A DNA stretch of 64,000 nucleotides from positions 62,001 through 126,000 of the forward strand of contig NZ_BMDQ01000003.1 of NCBI RefSeq assembly GCF_014635865.1, in the 5' to 3' direction. The notes beneath the pieces are model-generated. The model saw only the letters and a program-made list of their open reading frames with translations, did not search any database and was not told the origin of the DNA. Position numbers and translations under genes: made by a program. This DNA is from Winogradskyella haliclonae. Its GTDB lineage: Bacteria; Bacteroidota; Bacteroidia; Flavobacteriales; Flavobacteriaceae. Position 1 is the stretch's first letter. Every line of letters starts with the position of its first letter. This document shows, piece by piece, positions 51,106-63,917 of the stretch.

Positions 51106-52320
51106 ATGGCATTCAAACCAGCAAATAACATTCAAGACTTACAATATTTCGGAGAATTTGGAGGTGTTAATCCTTCAATTTCAGACTCATCTACCTATAC
51201 GTTTTTATCCGCAAAAACAATGTTTGATACTTTTGAGGGTAATGCCGATGGCTGTTATTTATATTCTCGTCATTCTTCACCTTCTAATCTATATCTTGGT
51301 GAAGCTTTGGCTGCAATGGAAGGCACAGAGACAGCAACTGTAACTGCCTCGGGAATGGGTGCTATTACACCTGTTCTTCTACAGCTTTGTGGTGCAGGAG
51401 AGCATGTCGTTAGTAGTCGAACTATCTACGGAGGCACTTATGCCTTTTTAAAGAATTTTGCACCTCGTCTGGGTGTTGATACCTCTTTTGTAGATATCAC
51501 CAAGTTAGATATTGTAGAAGCAGCTATCACACTAAAGACGAAAGTTTTGTATTGCGAATCTGTAAGTAATCCGCTATTAGAAATTGCAGATATTAAAGGT
51601 TTGGCACAATTGGCCAAAAAGTATAATTTAAAACTTGTGGTTGACAATACGTTTTCGCCATTATCAATATCTCCAAAAAAATTAGGAGCTGATATCGTTA
51701 TTCATAGTTTAACAAAGTTCATTAATGGTTCAAGTGATACGGTTGGCGGTGTTGTTTGCAGTACTCAAGAGTTTATAGACCAACTACGTAATGTTAATGA
51801 TGGTGCAGCTATGTTATTGGGTTCTACTATGGATAGTTTAAGATCCGCTTCTGTCTTAAAGAACTTAAGAACCTTACATATAAGAATGCAACAGCATAGT
51901 AAAAATGCTTATTATCTCGCTAAAAATTTTGAAAAACTAGGTATAAAAACTGTTTATCCAGGGTTAGAGTCTCACCCTTCTCATCACCTTTTTAAGTCAA
52001 TGATGAATCAAGAATATGGTTTTGGAGGCATGCTAACTATAGATGTTGGTTCTCTAGATAAGGCCAATGCATTTATGGAGTTAATGCAAAAGCGAAATTT
52101 AGGTTACTTGGCCGTAAGTTTAGGTTTCTACAAAACATTATTTTCTGCACCTGGAAGCTCTACATCTTCAGAAATTCCTGAAAAGGAACAAGAAGAAATG
52201 GGGCTAAGTGATGGGCTGATTCGTTTTTCTATTGGGCTAGATGCAGACATAGAACGTACCTTTGGAATCATGCACGAATGTATGACAGAATTAGAAATTT
52301 TAGAAGTAGAAATGGTTTAA
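51106..52320 (+). CDS. Cys/Met metabolism PLP-dependent enzyme (methionine gamma-lyase-like)
   Basis: A 404-residue fold-type I PLP enzyme. Family marks are YLYSRHSSPSNLYLGEALAAMEG, VTASGMGAI, VVSSRTIYGGTYAFL, CESVSNPLLEIADI, VVDNTFSPL, and the PLP Lys K204 in VIHSLTKFINGSSDTVGG; it ends with LIRFSIGLDADIERT. The family includes methionine gamma-lyase and cystathionine gamma-synthase/lyase. The motif SRHSSPSN and the Lrp neighbour favour a gamma-lyase, but the reaction is not certain. The ATG at 51106 gives a normal start; the frame extends to a TTG at 51052 inside the likely promoter. Confidence 0.92.
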   Translation: MAFKPANNIQDLQYFGEFGGVNPSISDSSTYTFLSAKTMFDTFEGNADGCYLYSRHSSPSNLYLGEALAAMEGTETATVTASGMGAITPVLLQLCGAGEHVVSSRTIYGGTYAFLKNFAPRLGVDTSFVDITKLDIVEAAITLKTKVLYCESVSNPLLEIADIKGLAQLAKKYNLKLVVDNTFSPLSISPKKLGADIVIHSLTKFINGSSDTVGGVVCSTQEFIDQLRNVNDGAAMLLGSTMDSLRSASVLKNLRTLHIRMQQHSKNAYYLAKNFEKLGIKTVYPGLESHPSHHLFKSMMNQEYGFGGMLTIDVGSLDKANAFMELMQKRNLGYLAVSLGFYKTLFSAPGSSTSSEIPEKEQEEMGLSDGLIRFSIGLDADIERTFGIMHECMTELEILEVEMV

Positions 52321-52322
52321 GC

Positions 52323-53357
52323 CTATTTACCTTTTAATCGTTCTATCATAGGTCCAAATACAGAGTCGACGGTGGCATCATCATCAACTTCTGGTCTGCT
52401 ATTTTTCATATCCCAACGCTTATCATTTTTATGGATTTTAAAAGAAAATAAGGATGAATTCACATCATCTGGATTTAATAATGAGTATCTTAAATCTTTA
52501 TATACATACTCGCCTTCTACATCTGCTTTTATGACCCTATAATATTGATCACTAAACCAAGATAGTGTAGACAAGTCCTTATCATCCATTGGTATTGGTG
52601 GCTTTTCTTTTTGAATAACTTTCCATTCTTTTACTTTACTTTTTTTATCAAAAAGTGAATAGAATCCTAGGTAAAATGCAGTATCAGTTTCAGCAACGCC
52701 ATACCAAAGTATATTATTAAATATGGTAGGTTGTGTTCTATATCGATTGAATTCAATATTGCTAACAGCTAGTGAGTTTTTAAAAATTGAATTCACATAG
52801 AACTTATTCCCAATAGTAAATAACATATAAGCCGAGCTTATGCCAATACCTAGTTTTAACCATAATCGCCGCTGAGGTTTTTTTCTATTAAAAAACATTA
52901 AAATAATTAAGCACAGTAAAAATGGTGTAGTGTATAATGGATCGGCTACCGCAATGTTATTAAAAGCTACTCTATAATCAGAAAACGGATAAAATAGTTG
53001 TGTGCCATATGGCGTAAAACAATCTAATATTGGATGCGTCAATAAAGACCAAAAAAATAATTGTTGCCAGTCTTTTAGAGTTGTAGATTCTTTTCTTTTT
53101 CCTTTATCATAAAGTTTGTAAACTAGCCAGCCAAAAACAAAAGTGCCAATAATCGCAAATAAAATAGAATGCATAAACCCACGATGAAACGCCATGGCTT
53201 GTATTTCGTTACTATACAACCAAGGTCCTATAAAAACATCTAAATCTGGTATTGTACCACCAATAGCGCCAAATAACAATGCTTTGTTACCTATTTTTTT
53301 TCCTAATACTGCTTCTCCACAAGCAGCTCCTAATACAATCTGAGTGAGTGAATCCAT
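52323..53357 (-). CDS. YdjM/LexA-induced-type membrane-bound metal-dependent hydrolase
   Basis: A 344-residue protein starting MDSLTQIVLGAACGEAVLGK, with GAIGGTIPDLDVFIGPW and AFHRGFMHSILFA, the His/Asp set of the YdjM (DUF457) family, then several membrane helices in the first 200 residues and a soluble C-terminal half (about 205-344). The family is annotated as inner-membrane metal-dependent hydrolases; the substrate is not known. The frame continues to a TTG at 53381, but the ATG at 53357 gives the family's usual MDSLTQ start. It converges closely on the PLP-enzyme gene and is divergent from nhaC. Confidence 0.85.
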   Translation of the reverse strand: MDSLTQIVLGAACGEAVLGKKIGNKALLFGAIGGTIPDLDVFIGPWLYSNEIQAMAFHRGFMHSILFAIIGTFVFGWLVYKLYDKGKRKESTTLKDWQQLFFWSLLTHPILDCFTPYGTQLFYPFSDYRVAFNNIAVADPLYTTPFLLCLIILMFFNRKKPQRRLWLKLGIGISSAYMLFTIGNKFYVNSIFKNSLAVSNIEFNRYRTQPTIFNNILWYGVAETDTAFYLGFYSLFDKKSKVKEWKVIQKEKPPIPMDDKDLSTLSWFSDQYYRVIKADVEGEYVYKDLRYSLLNPDDVNSSLFSFKIHKNDKRWDMKNSRPEVDDDATVDSVFGPMIERLKGK

Positions 53358-53388
53358 AAATACAATTACAAAAGTAAGCAACTAAATG

Positions 53389-53400
53389 CATTTGCAAATG
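53389..53400. promoter_or_regulatory. 12-bp palindrome in the ydjM-nhaC divergent region
   Basis: CATTTGCAAATG is perfectly self-complementary and lies 31 bases upstream of the YdjM-type start and 41 bases upstream of the antiporter ATG. A site for a dimeric regulator is possible; chance is not excluded. Confidence 0.3.
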
Positions 53401-53441
53401 GCTTTACAAAATCGTAACATTACGTCACTAAACTAATAACA

Positions 53442-54932
53442 ATGCAAGACGATAAGAACATAGACAACTTTAAAGCAAACGATCAAAACATCGTAACCAA
53501 TAAAGAATTAAATATATGGGAAGCACTAATTCCAGTTATTGCATTGGTTGGAATGCTTGCCTACAACATATACGTTTATGGTGATGATGCATTGAGCGGA
53601 AGTAATCAGTTTATATTACTAATGGGTGCGGCAGTAGCCGCTATTGTAGGCTTCTTCAACAGGGTGAAATATAAAAAAATGTTAGAAGAAATTGCTGAAA
53701 ATGTTAAGTCAACTACTGGTGCTTTATTAATCCTACTTATGGTTGGAGCTTTAGCAGGAACATGGCTTATTAGCGGTATTATACCAACTATGATTTATTA
53801 TGGTTTACAGATTTTAAATCCTACCATTTTCTTAGCTGCTTGTGTGATTATATGTGCAATAATTTCAATCGCTACCGGAAGTAGCTGGACTACCTCTGCA
53901 ACAGTAGGTATTGCATTAGTAGGAATTGGAGAAACTTTGGGAATATCTTTAGGCATGACCGCTGGTGCTGTTTTATCCGGCGCCTATTTTGGAGATAAAA
54001 TGTCTCCATTAAGTGATACTACAAATTTAGCACCAGCCATGGCTGGTGGTGAATTATTTAGTCATATTAAATATATGGCACTTACTACTATACCTACTAT
54101 TGTTATAACACTTATCATATTTATTATAATAGGACTAAATCTAGACACAACTGGGACTCCGCAAATAGCTGATAAACTAGAAGCTATAAACGGAGCATTT
54201 AATATTAGCCCTTGGCTATTCATTGTTCCTATTATAGTTGTCTTTATGATTATTAAAAAAACTCCACCATTAATTGCTCTTTTAATTGGTGCCTTATTAG
54301 GTGGAATCGCTGCTATTATTGCTCAACCTGAAATTGTGATGTCTGTAGCTGGAGCTGAATCATTGACTTTTCAATCTTCATATAAAGGTATTATGAATGC
54401 ACTAACAGTGGACACAGCTGTTACGACGTCTAGTTCTGAATTAAACGATTTATTTACAGCTGGAGGAATGAAAGGGATGCTAGGTACTATCTGGTTAATA
54501 GTTTGTGCTATGGTTTTTGGAGGTGTTATGGATGCTATAGGGGCATTATCAAGAATTACTGATGCTCTATTAAAAATGGCAACTTCAATTTTTGGTCTAT
54601 TTGCAAGTACAGTAGCTAGTTGCTTAGCATTAAATCTTACCGCTTCTGATCAATACTTAGCATTAGTAGTCCCTGGTAAAATGTTTAAAAAAGCATATGA
54701 AGATAAGGGCTTAGCTCCAGAAAACTTAAGTCGTACTCTTGAAGATTCTGGTACAGTAACTTCAGTACTTATACCTTGGAATACATGTGGCGCCTATCAT
54801 TCAAAAGTTTTATTTGGTTATGCTGGCGCTACAGCTTATATACCATTTGCATTTTTTAGCATTATTAGTCCATTTATGACTTTACTTTTTGCAGCTTTTA
54901 GAATCAAAATAAAAATGCTGAAGGATAAGTAA
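53442..54932 (+). CDS. NhaC-family Na+/H+ antiporter
   Basis: A 496-residue polytopic protein with about eleven or twelve helices. Family segments include GSSWTTSATVGIALVGIG, AGAVLSGAYFGDKMSPLSDTTNLAPAMAGGELF, a late ALNLTASDQYLALVVPG and LEDSGTVTSVLIPWNTCGAYHSKVL. NhaC proteins exchange Na+ for H+ or organic acids at the cell membrane, consistent with a marine habitat. The hydrophilic N-terminus of about 25 residues is typical. It stands alone, convergent with an ankyrin gene five bases away. Confidence 0.93.
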   Translation: MQDDKNIDNFKANDQNIVTNKELNIWEALIPVIALVGMLAYNIYVYGDDALSGSNQFILLMGAAVAAIVGFFNRVKYKKMLEEIAENVKSTTGALLILLMVGALAGTWLISGIIPTMIYYGLQILNPTIFLAACVIICAIISIATGSSWTTSATVGIALVGIGETLGISLGMTAGAVLSGAYFGDKMSPLSDTTNLAPAMAGGELFSHIKYMALTTIPTIVITLIIFIIIGLNLDTTGTPQIADKLEAINGAFNISPWLFIVPIIVVFMIIKKTPPLIALLIGALLGGIAAIIAQPEIVMSVAGAESLTFQSSYKGIMNALTVDTAVTTSSSELNDLFTAGGMKGMLGTIWLIVCAMVFGGVMDAIGALSRITDALLKMATSIFGLFASTVASCLALNLTASDQYLALVVPGKMFKKAYEDKGLAPENLSRTLEDSGTVTSVLIPWNTCGAYHSKVLFGYAGATAYIPFAFFSIISPFMTLLFAAFRIKIKMLKDK

Positions 54933-54936
54933 ATAA

Positions 54937-55407
54937 TTATTTTAGAATGTTAGCGATTTCAGTGAATTGCTTTTCTAAAGCATAATCAAAAGCTGCTTTT
55001 CCTGATTGGTCTTTTAGAGATTTATCTGCACCATTAGATATCAAATAATCTACCATTTCTTTTTGCTTATATAGCGTTGCAAAAATTAACGGGGTTGTCC
55101 CCATGTTATTAGTGGCATTAATATTAGCACCATGACTAATTAATATTTCAGCCATAGTAATGTTTCCTTTAAAACTTACACCCAGTAAAGCTGTATTTCC
55201 TGAAGCATCCTGAGCATCAATTTCTGCATTATTTTTTAATAATATATCAGCAGCATTTTTATTATCAAAATAGGTTGCAAATATTAATGGTGTAAAACCT
55301 CTAGCGTCTTTTGCATTAACAACTTCGGGGCTGTTTTCTATTTGTAATTCTAACCTGTCGTTTAACCCTTTGCGGATCGTATCAAAAAATAAATCTATTG
55401 CATTCAT
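54937..55407 (-). CDS. Ankyrin-repeat protein
   Basis: A 156-residue protein consisting of about four ankyrin repeats. Their cores read GFTPLIFATYFDNKNAADILLKNNA, GNTALLGVSFKGNITMAEILISHGA and MGTTPLIFATLYKQKEMVDYLISNGA. No signal peptide is visible, so it is probably cytosolic. Small ankyrin proteins downstream of catalase genes (AnkB-type) occur in several bacteria and may stabilise the catalase; this gene lies downstream of katG, although a terminator separates them. The role is inferred from position only. Confidence 0.88.
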   Translation of the reverse strand: MNAIDLFFDTIRKGLNDRLELQIENSPEVVNAKDARGFTPLIFATYFDNKNAADILLKNNAEIDAQDASGNTALLGVSFKGNITMAEILISHGANINATNNMGTTPLIFATLYKQKEMVDYLISNGADKSLKDQSGKAAFDYALEKQFTEIANILK

Positions 55408-55423
55408 TTTAATCTGTTTTTAA

Positions 55424-55456
55424 TAAAAAAGGAATGCATTACAAGAATACATTCCT
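55424..55456 (-). terminator. Rho-independent terminator after katG
   Basis: AGGAATGCATT and AATACATTCCT pair over 11 bases (one G-T pair) around a five-base loop. On the minus strand a T-run (55424-55430) follows. It lies 26 bases past the katG stop and before the ankyrin gene. Confidence 0.82.
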
Positions 55457-55481
55457 CTTTCTCTTAATCTATTTAAAAATA

Positions 55482-57695
<2,214 letters not shown>

Positions 57696-57941
57696 TTAAA
57701 TTTTAACAGCATAAAATTATGAAATATTAGCACTGCAATTGAGCAAGTATATATTATCTCTTTATTTTTTTATAAGTATTATCTATAGTAACATGTTTTT
57801 GCATTGGTTTAACGAATAAAAAAATGTTTTTGTTTAAGTTATTTAAAAGATTGTCATCTAAAGTTGAATAATAATTGAACACAAATGTTAAAGACTTGTA
57901 CTAGATTGATTTGATTAGTATTTTTATAAATAAAAAACGCT

Positions 57942-58661
57942 ATGTTATTGAAAAAGACCAACATTGAGGAAAAACTACAGCGCTTAAAGACAAAAAAATA
58001 TTCTGAAGATTCTATACTCCAAGATGTAAAATCTATCTTAGAAAAAGACAATAAAAAAGACGAAAGGATTCTAGAAACGATTAAATCTGGAATATCAACA
58101 TTTTCAAATGAATTTGAATTTGATTTACTAGAAACCAAAAATATATACCATATTGATCAAATAAAAACCATCTGCGTTAATTATAGACTTCGGTTTTTGG
58201 ACAGTAAATATTTTAAAGGAGAACTCCCTTATGAGGCTGTTTCAAAAATTAAAACTTTAGAAAAAAGACATAATACTGAACTAAAAGGCTTCAAAATAAT
58301 AGCACCTTCGAAACTATTTAAGCTCGAAAACGCTGATGACCCTTTGCTATTTGCACCAATAGGTAATGGCTATTACTATCTTGTGCACAAATGGGGAAAT
58401 GACCTAAATCCATTTCGCAGGTTGTTGATGTGGCCATACAAAAATTTTGGCAACCTCATTTTTACAACATTTATAGTAAGCATAATTGCTACAGCCTTAT
58501 TTCCTGAAGGAATTTTTTCTAACAAGCCTAACGCATCGCAAGCCGGAATGATTTTCTTTTTTATGTTTAAATCTATTGCAGCTATGGTTATCTATTATGG
58601 TTTTGCTGCTGGAAAGAATTTTAATAAAGCTATTTGGGATAGTAAGTATTTTAACGCATAA
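57942..58661 (+). CDS. Hypothetical membrane protein
   Basis: A 239-residue protein with a charged helical N-terminal third (KNTNIEEKLQRLKTKKYSED-like start, Lys/Glu rich), a central segment FLDSKYFKGELPYEAVSKIKTLE and APIGNGYYYLVHKWGNDLNPFRRL, then two membrane helices near 172-188 and 203-223 and a short tail. I do not recognise a family. It stands alone between katG (divergent) and a DUF2007 gene. The composition resembles conserved flavobacterial membrane proteins rather than transferred DNA. Confidence 0.6.
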   Translation: MLLKKTNIEEKLQRLKTKKYSEDSILQDVKSILEKDNKKDERILETIKSGISTFSNEFEFDLLETKNIYHIDQIKTICVNYRLRFLDSKYFKGELPYEAVSKIKTLEKRHNTELKGFKIIAPSKLFKLENADDPLLFAPIGNGYYYLVHKWGNDLNPFRRLLMWPYKNFGNLIFTTFIVSIIATALFPEGIFSNKPNASQAGMIFFFMFKSIAAMVIYYGFAAGKNFNKAIWDSKYFNA

Positions 58662-58736
58662 TTATCATATACAAGATTGTAACATTTATTAAAATTTTGT
58701 AGCTTATAGGTACATTATTTTTTAAATCGTTTGGTT

Positions 58737-58976
58737 ATGGAAAATTCAGAATATGTCAAAGTTTATGGTGGTAATTTTATTTTAGCTAATCGTGTTATTG
58801 CTGAATTGCAATCGATTGGTATTATACCTATTGTTAAAGACGAATCAGAATCTCAAAGGCTTGCCGGCTATGCCTCATTAGATAGTGGACATCAAGACGT
58901 GGTTGTTCGTGGAGACGAATACGAAAAGGCTATGGAAATTGTTAATCGTGTAAAGGCTGAAATGGAGGCTTCATAA
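58737..58976 (+). CDS. DUF2007 domain protein
   Basis: A 79-residue protein with the DUF2007 pattern: YVKVYGGNFILANRVIAELQSIGIIPIVKD, a conserved SGHQDVVVRGDEYEKAMEIV and a short helix. The fold is ferredoxin-like (PII-related), sometimes a putative signal transducing protein. The first in-frame codon is a TTG at 58731, but the ATG two codons later (58737) is the natural start. A bidirectional terminator follows. No interaction partner can be named. Confidence 0.82.
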   Translation: MENSEYVKVYGGNFILANRVIAELQSIGIIPIVKDESESQRLAGYASLDSGHQDVVVRGDEYEKAMEIVNRVKAEMEAS

Positions 58977-59006
58977 TTATATTACACTAGTAATTAGTTA
59001 ATAAAT

Positions 59007-59039
59007 AAAAAAGGAACGATTAAAAATCGTTCCTTTTTT
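59007..59039. terminator. Bidirectional terminator between the DUF2007 gene and the ABC-F gene
   Basis: AAAAAAGGAACGAT and ATCGTTCCTTTTTT form a 14-bp perfect stem around a five-base loop; A- and T-runs serve both strands. Confidence 0.9.
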
Positions 59040-59060
59040 ATATTCAATATTAAATCTTAT

Positions 59061-60686
<1,626 letters not shown>

Positions 60687-60708
60687 TTATAGGTGTTTTA
60701 ATTGGCGG

Positions 60709-60716
60709 CAAAAGTA
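60709..60716 (-). promoter_or_regulatory. Candidate -7 promoter box TACTTTTG for the ABC-F gene
   Basis: The reverse strand reads TACTTTTG, fitting TAnnTTTG, 22 bases before the ATG at 60686. The -33 part is not clear. Confidence 0.45.
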
Positions 60717-60800
60717 GAAAATTTAAGTGATTACAGGAAATTTATACTAATGATAGTAACATTTAACGCCGCATTAACAACACAAAACATACGCAAGGCA

Positions 60801-60808
60801 TATTTTTG
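60801..60808 (+). promoter_or_regulatory. Candidate -7 promoter box TATTTTTG for the thioredoxin-fold lipoprotein
   Basis: TATTTTTG fits TAnnTTTG and lies 29 bases before the ATG at 60838. No certain -33 element. Confidence 0.42.
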
Positions 60809-60837
60809 TCCATGCTGCAAAGCATAATGTTATTCTG

Positions 60838-62283
60838 ATGAGGCGATTAATTATTATTCTTAACCTACTCCTATTTTCTTTTTTAGGATGTAAAAACATA
60901 TCTGTATCTGACACAGATACAGCATTTTTTGGTGGTGAAATTATTAATCCTAAAGGTGACAGAGTTATCCTTTATAACCGAAGAGAAAAAGTTAGTGATA
61001 CGTTATTCCTAGATACTAATAACAGATTTAGTCATACCATAGAAAATGTAACACCTACTGTTTATTCTTTTAGGCATGGTGGCGAGATTCAGTTTGTGAT
61101 TTTAGAGCCAAAGGATAGTGTTATGATTCGTCTTAACACCTATGAGTTTGACGAGTCTCTTGTTTTTACTGGAGAAGGTGCTCATAAAAACAACTATCTC
61201 ATTAAAACGTTTCAGAATAATGAAAAAGAATCTCGCAAGCTTGTAAAATATAGCCAAAAAGAGCCTGAAGTTTTTGAAAATTTTATCGCTAATCGTCATC
61301 AAAGAGAACTAAGTCATTTTGAAAGATTTAAAGCAAAAAAGCCTATTTCTGCTTTTGCTAGTTCAGTGATACAAGCCAATATCGATTACCATAATTATGC
61401 TGATAAAGAGATTTATCCGTTTATCTACTTTGGGGAGAATAAAATGGTACACTTAAAAGATTTACCTGAAGATTTTTATGCTTTTAGAAATAAAACTAAC
61501 TATAATGAGAAGCATTTAAGCGAGATGTATGATTATAATAGATATCTCTTTTCTCATTTTGACAACCTTGCCGTTACTACCTTTTACAAAAATAATGCCT
61601 TTCATAGTAAATTTGATAGACGTCAATTATCTTACAACAAAGCAAAGTTGAATCTTGTAGACAGCTTAGTTGAAGATGAAATAATAAAGAATAACTTGCT
61701 AAAATATAAAACTCGAGAGTTCATAAATCATAGTAATAGTAAAGAAAACATTAATGATATGATGGCGTCTTATCTTTCTAAAACTACTAGCGAGGAAGAT
61801 ATAAAATACTTAAATGGCCTTATTGCATCATTAGATAATTTAAAACCAGGAAAAGGCTTACCAGACTTAAAACTAATAGATGTCAATGACAAAGAATATA
61901 CTATTGCAAAAGTTGTTGATAAACCTACCTTAATTTATTTTTGGTCAACAAACAGAAAGAAGCACTACAAGAATAGCCATTACAGGGTAAAAGAATTAAA
62001 AGCACAATTCCCTAAAATGGGTTTTATATCTATAAACATCAACGATAATCCTGATAAATTCTGGAAAGAAACAATACATCAGTATAAATTTGATTTGAAT
62101 ACAGAATATCGTTTTAAAAACCCTAAACAAGCTTTAAAAACATTAGCTGTAAACTATCTCTATAAAGTGATTGTTGTGGATAATCAGGCGAACATTATTA
62201 ATCCTAATGTAAATATCTTTAATAAAGATTTTGAAAATACTCTTAAAGATATGATACTAAAAAAGGAGCTCGTATTAAAATAA
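60838..62283 (+). CDS. Lipoprotein with thioredoxin-like domain lacking CxxC
   Basis: A 481-residue lipoprotein: signal ends LFSFLGC with Cys 18. The N-terminal part (about 30-125) is a small beta domain (FFGGEIINPKGDRVILYNRREKVSDTLFLD), like the DUF4369-type domain that precedes TlpA modules in Bacteroidota. A long helical middle follows, then a thioredoxin/TlpA-like domain from about residue 340: LPDLKLIDVNDKEYTIAKVVDKPTLIYFWSTNRKKHYK and MGFISININDNPDKFW. The catalytic CxxC of TlpA proteins is absent; the position reads STNRKK. It may thus be a binding or structural variant. It stands alone and converges on the transaldolase gene. Confidence 0.75.
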   Translation: MRRLIIILNLLLFSFLGCKNISVSDTDTAFFGGEIINPKGDRVILYNRREKVSDTLFLDTNNRFSHTIENVTPTVYSFRHGGEIQFVILEPKDSVMIRLNTYEFDESLVFTGEGAHKNNYLIKTFQNNEKESRKLVKYSQKEPEVFENFIANRHQRELSHFERFKAKKPISAFASSVIQANIDYHNYADKEIYPFIYFGENKMVHLKDLPEDFYAFRNKTNYNEKHLSEMYDYNRYLFSHFDNLAVTTFYKNNAFHSKFDRRQLSYNKAKLNLVDSLVEDEIIKNNLLKYKTREFINHSNSKENINDMMASYLSKTTSEEDIKYLNGLIASLDNLKPGKGLPDLKLIDVNDKEYTIAKVVDKPTLIYFWSTNRKKHYKNSHYRVKELKAQFPKMGFISININDNPDKFWKETIHQYKFDLNTEYRFKNPKQALKTLAVNYLYKVIVVDNQANIINPNVNIFNKDFENTLKDMILKKELVLK

Positions 62284-62292
62284 AAGCTCCTT
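62263..62292. terminator. Hairpin overlapping the end of the thioredoxin-fold gene
   Basis: AAGGAGCT (62263-62270) pairs with AGCTCCTT (62285-62292) around 14 bases that contain the stop codon. The T-run is weak on both strands, so termination is possible but not strong. Confidence 0.45.
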
Positions 62293-62319
62293 AGTATAAT
62301 TATTAGATTTTAAATAAAT

Positions 62320-62973
62320 CTAATTTCCTTTTTTATAATCTGCTAAGAATTTTTCTAAACCAATATCAGTTAATGGGTGTTTTAACAATCCAGAAATTGA
62401 ACTTAAAGGTCCAGTCATAACATCTGCGCCTAACTTAGCACAATCTATAACGTGCATAGTATGACGTACAGAAGCAGCTAAGATTTCAGTTTCAAAAGCA
62501 TAGTTATCATAGATATGACGAATCTCAGCAATTAAGTTTAATCCATCTGTTGAAATATCATCTAAGCGACCAATAAATGGTGATACATAAGTTGCACCCG
62601 CTTTTGCTGCTAATAATGCCTGCCCAGGAGAAAATACTAAAGTTACGTTAGTTTTAATACCCCTGTCAGAAAAATATTTACATGCTTTAACACCATCTTT
62701 AATCATTGGCAATTTTATAACAATCTGGTCATGTAGTTCAGCTAATGCCTCTCCTTCTCTAACCATACCATCAAAATCTGTAGAGATAACCTCTGCTGAA
62801 ACATCACCATCTACAATATTGCAGATATCTATATAATGCTTTAAAATATTATCATGGCCAGTAATACCTTCTTTAGCCATTAAAGACGGATTGGTAGTAA
62901 CACCATCTAAAATACCCATATCTTGAGCTTCTTTAATCTGCTCTAGGTTGGCTGTATCAATAAAAAATTTCAT
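62320..62973 (-). CDS. Fructose-6-phosphate aldolase/transaldolase-like (FSA/TalC type)
   Basis: A 217-residue class I aldolase of the short transaldolase group. Marks: [31 protein letters not shown], the Schiff-base Lys K87 in [38 protein letters not shown] and [20 protein letters not shown]. Enzymes of this size are either decameric transaldolases of the pentose phosphate pathway or fructose-6-phosphate aldolases; which of these applies here cannot be settled by eye. In flavobacteria this form usually serves as transaldolase. Monocistronic, convergent with the lipoprotein gene. Confidence 0.93.
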   Translation of the reverse strand: MKFFIDTANLEQIKEAQDMGILDGVTTNPSLMAKEGITGHDNILKHYIDICNIVDGDVSAEVISTDFDGMVREGEALAELHDQIVIKLPMIKDGVKACKYFSDRGIKTNVTLVFSPGQALLAAKAGATYVSPFIGRLDDISTDGLNLIAEIRHIYDNYAFETEILAASVRHTMHVIDCAKLGADVMTGPLSSISGLLKHPLTDIGLEKFLADYKKGN

Positions 62974-63065
62974 TTACTATAAATTTGAATTGTTGTGTTA
63001 AATTTCGGCGAAGTTACAACAATTGGATTCTTTAAATTGAATTTGAAATAAAAAGAAATTAACTT

Positions 63066-63458
63066 TTATTCAACAGGAATAAATAATAGTTTTTTGCTAG
63101 AATCATCAATACTCATTTTTAGTGTATCATTAAAGAATAGCCTATGAAAATGACCATCATTGATTCTAATGGACTTAGTGTATTTTACTTTGTCAAAAAA
63201 AGTATCTGCTTCCAAAATTCTACAAGTTTCTTCTTTAAAAACTTTTGAGCAAGCTTCTATTTTCGAGTTTTCAGAATAAAACATATGATAGACCTTAACT
63301 CTAGGTGCGCAAAAAACTTCAATCGCTTTTACCTCTGAATTACCAATTGATTCATATGAATGATAGTGTGGTGCAGGTGTCATTAATGGACAAGAAAACA
63401 ATAGCAAGCATACAATTATCGCAAAAATAAAATATCTATTGGTTCTACGACTACGCAT
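63066..63458 (-). CDS. Hypothetical lipoprotein
   Basis: A 130-residue protein. The ATG at 63458 gives MRSRRTNRYFIFAIIVCLLLFSC, a lipoprotein signal with Cys 23. The mature part holds PAPHYHSYESIGNSEVKAIEVF, several Cys and Phe residues and no known motif. The frame is open to a TTG at 63509 directly after the stop of the neighbouring gene; that longer form would add a second hydrophobic stretch and is less likely. It appears to be the second gene of a pair with the lipoprotein at 63510. Function unknown. Confidence 0.6.
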   Translation of the reverse strand: MRSRRTNRYFIFAIIVCLLLFSCPLMTPAPHYHSYESIGNSEVKAIEVFCAPRVKVYHMFYSENSKIEACSKVFKEETCRILEADTFFDKVKYTKSIRINDGHFHRLFFNDTLKMSIDDSSKKLLFIPVE

Positions 63459-63509
63459 AAATAGTAATTTAACTACTAACGGAATAACCCTTATAAAGAT
63501 TGCAATCAA

Positions 63510-63917
63510 TTACTCATTTACAAACAACGTGAAGTCTCTTCTAGCACTATCATTACAGGTTGGACTAGAGTCATAAAAGCCATCCTCAAAGCGCTCTACA
63601 GATAAAAAGACTGTAAATTCAAAAGCACCTGTTTCTTCAGGAACACCAATAAGTTCTATGCTTCTAGCAAAAAAAACGGCATCAACACCTGGTGGTAAAT
63701 CTCCAATGATATCGAAGAAATAATCATAAGAGTTATCATTAGCAGCATTATCAACCTCCGCAGTAATGCGTTGAAAATAATTTTCGTCTAGTGTAGCACT
63801 AGAAATGGAAGTTTCATTAATTTCTGGATTTACTCCAAATAAACATTCCAAAGCTTCATCACAAGATAAAAGTGCTAAAAAAGAAAATAATAAGATAAAA
63901 GTAGTTTTTGATTTCAT
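63510..63917 (-). CDS. Hypothetical lipoprotein with Ig-like (putative Ig) fold
   Basis: A 135-residue lipoprotein: MKSKTTFILLFSFLALLSC with Cys 19. The mature region ends in a beta-sandwich-like segment (YFFDIIGDLPPGVDAVFFARSIELIGVPEETGAFEFTVFLSVE) whose phrase LPPGV...I.G.P...G.F.FTV is the pattern of He_PIG/cadherin-like Ig domains. A single copy is present, so it is a small surface or periplasmic binding protein at most. Probably co-transcribed with the lipoprotein gene downstream. The start is well supported by the signal peptide. Confidence 0.72.
   Translation of the reverse strand: MKSKTTFILLFSFLALLSCDEALECLFGVNPEINETSISSATLDENYFQRITAEVDNAANDNSYDYFFDIIGDLPPGVDAVFFARSIELIGVPEETGAFEFTVFLSVERFEDGFYDSSPTCNDSARRDFTLFVNE

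Noticed and set aside
57854-58138. Minus-strand frame of 94 codons overlapping the hypothetical gene at 57942
   Set aside because: Low-complexity Ser/Phe/Leu composition, antisense to a longer frame with a better start; no support as a gene.
62263-62292. Hairpin as ribosomal leader or riboswitch for the transaldolase gene
   Set aside because: It lies downstream of both convergent genes and includes the stop codon of one, so it can only act as a 3' structure.
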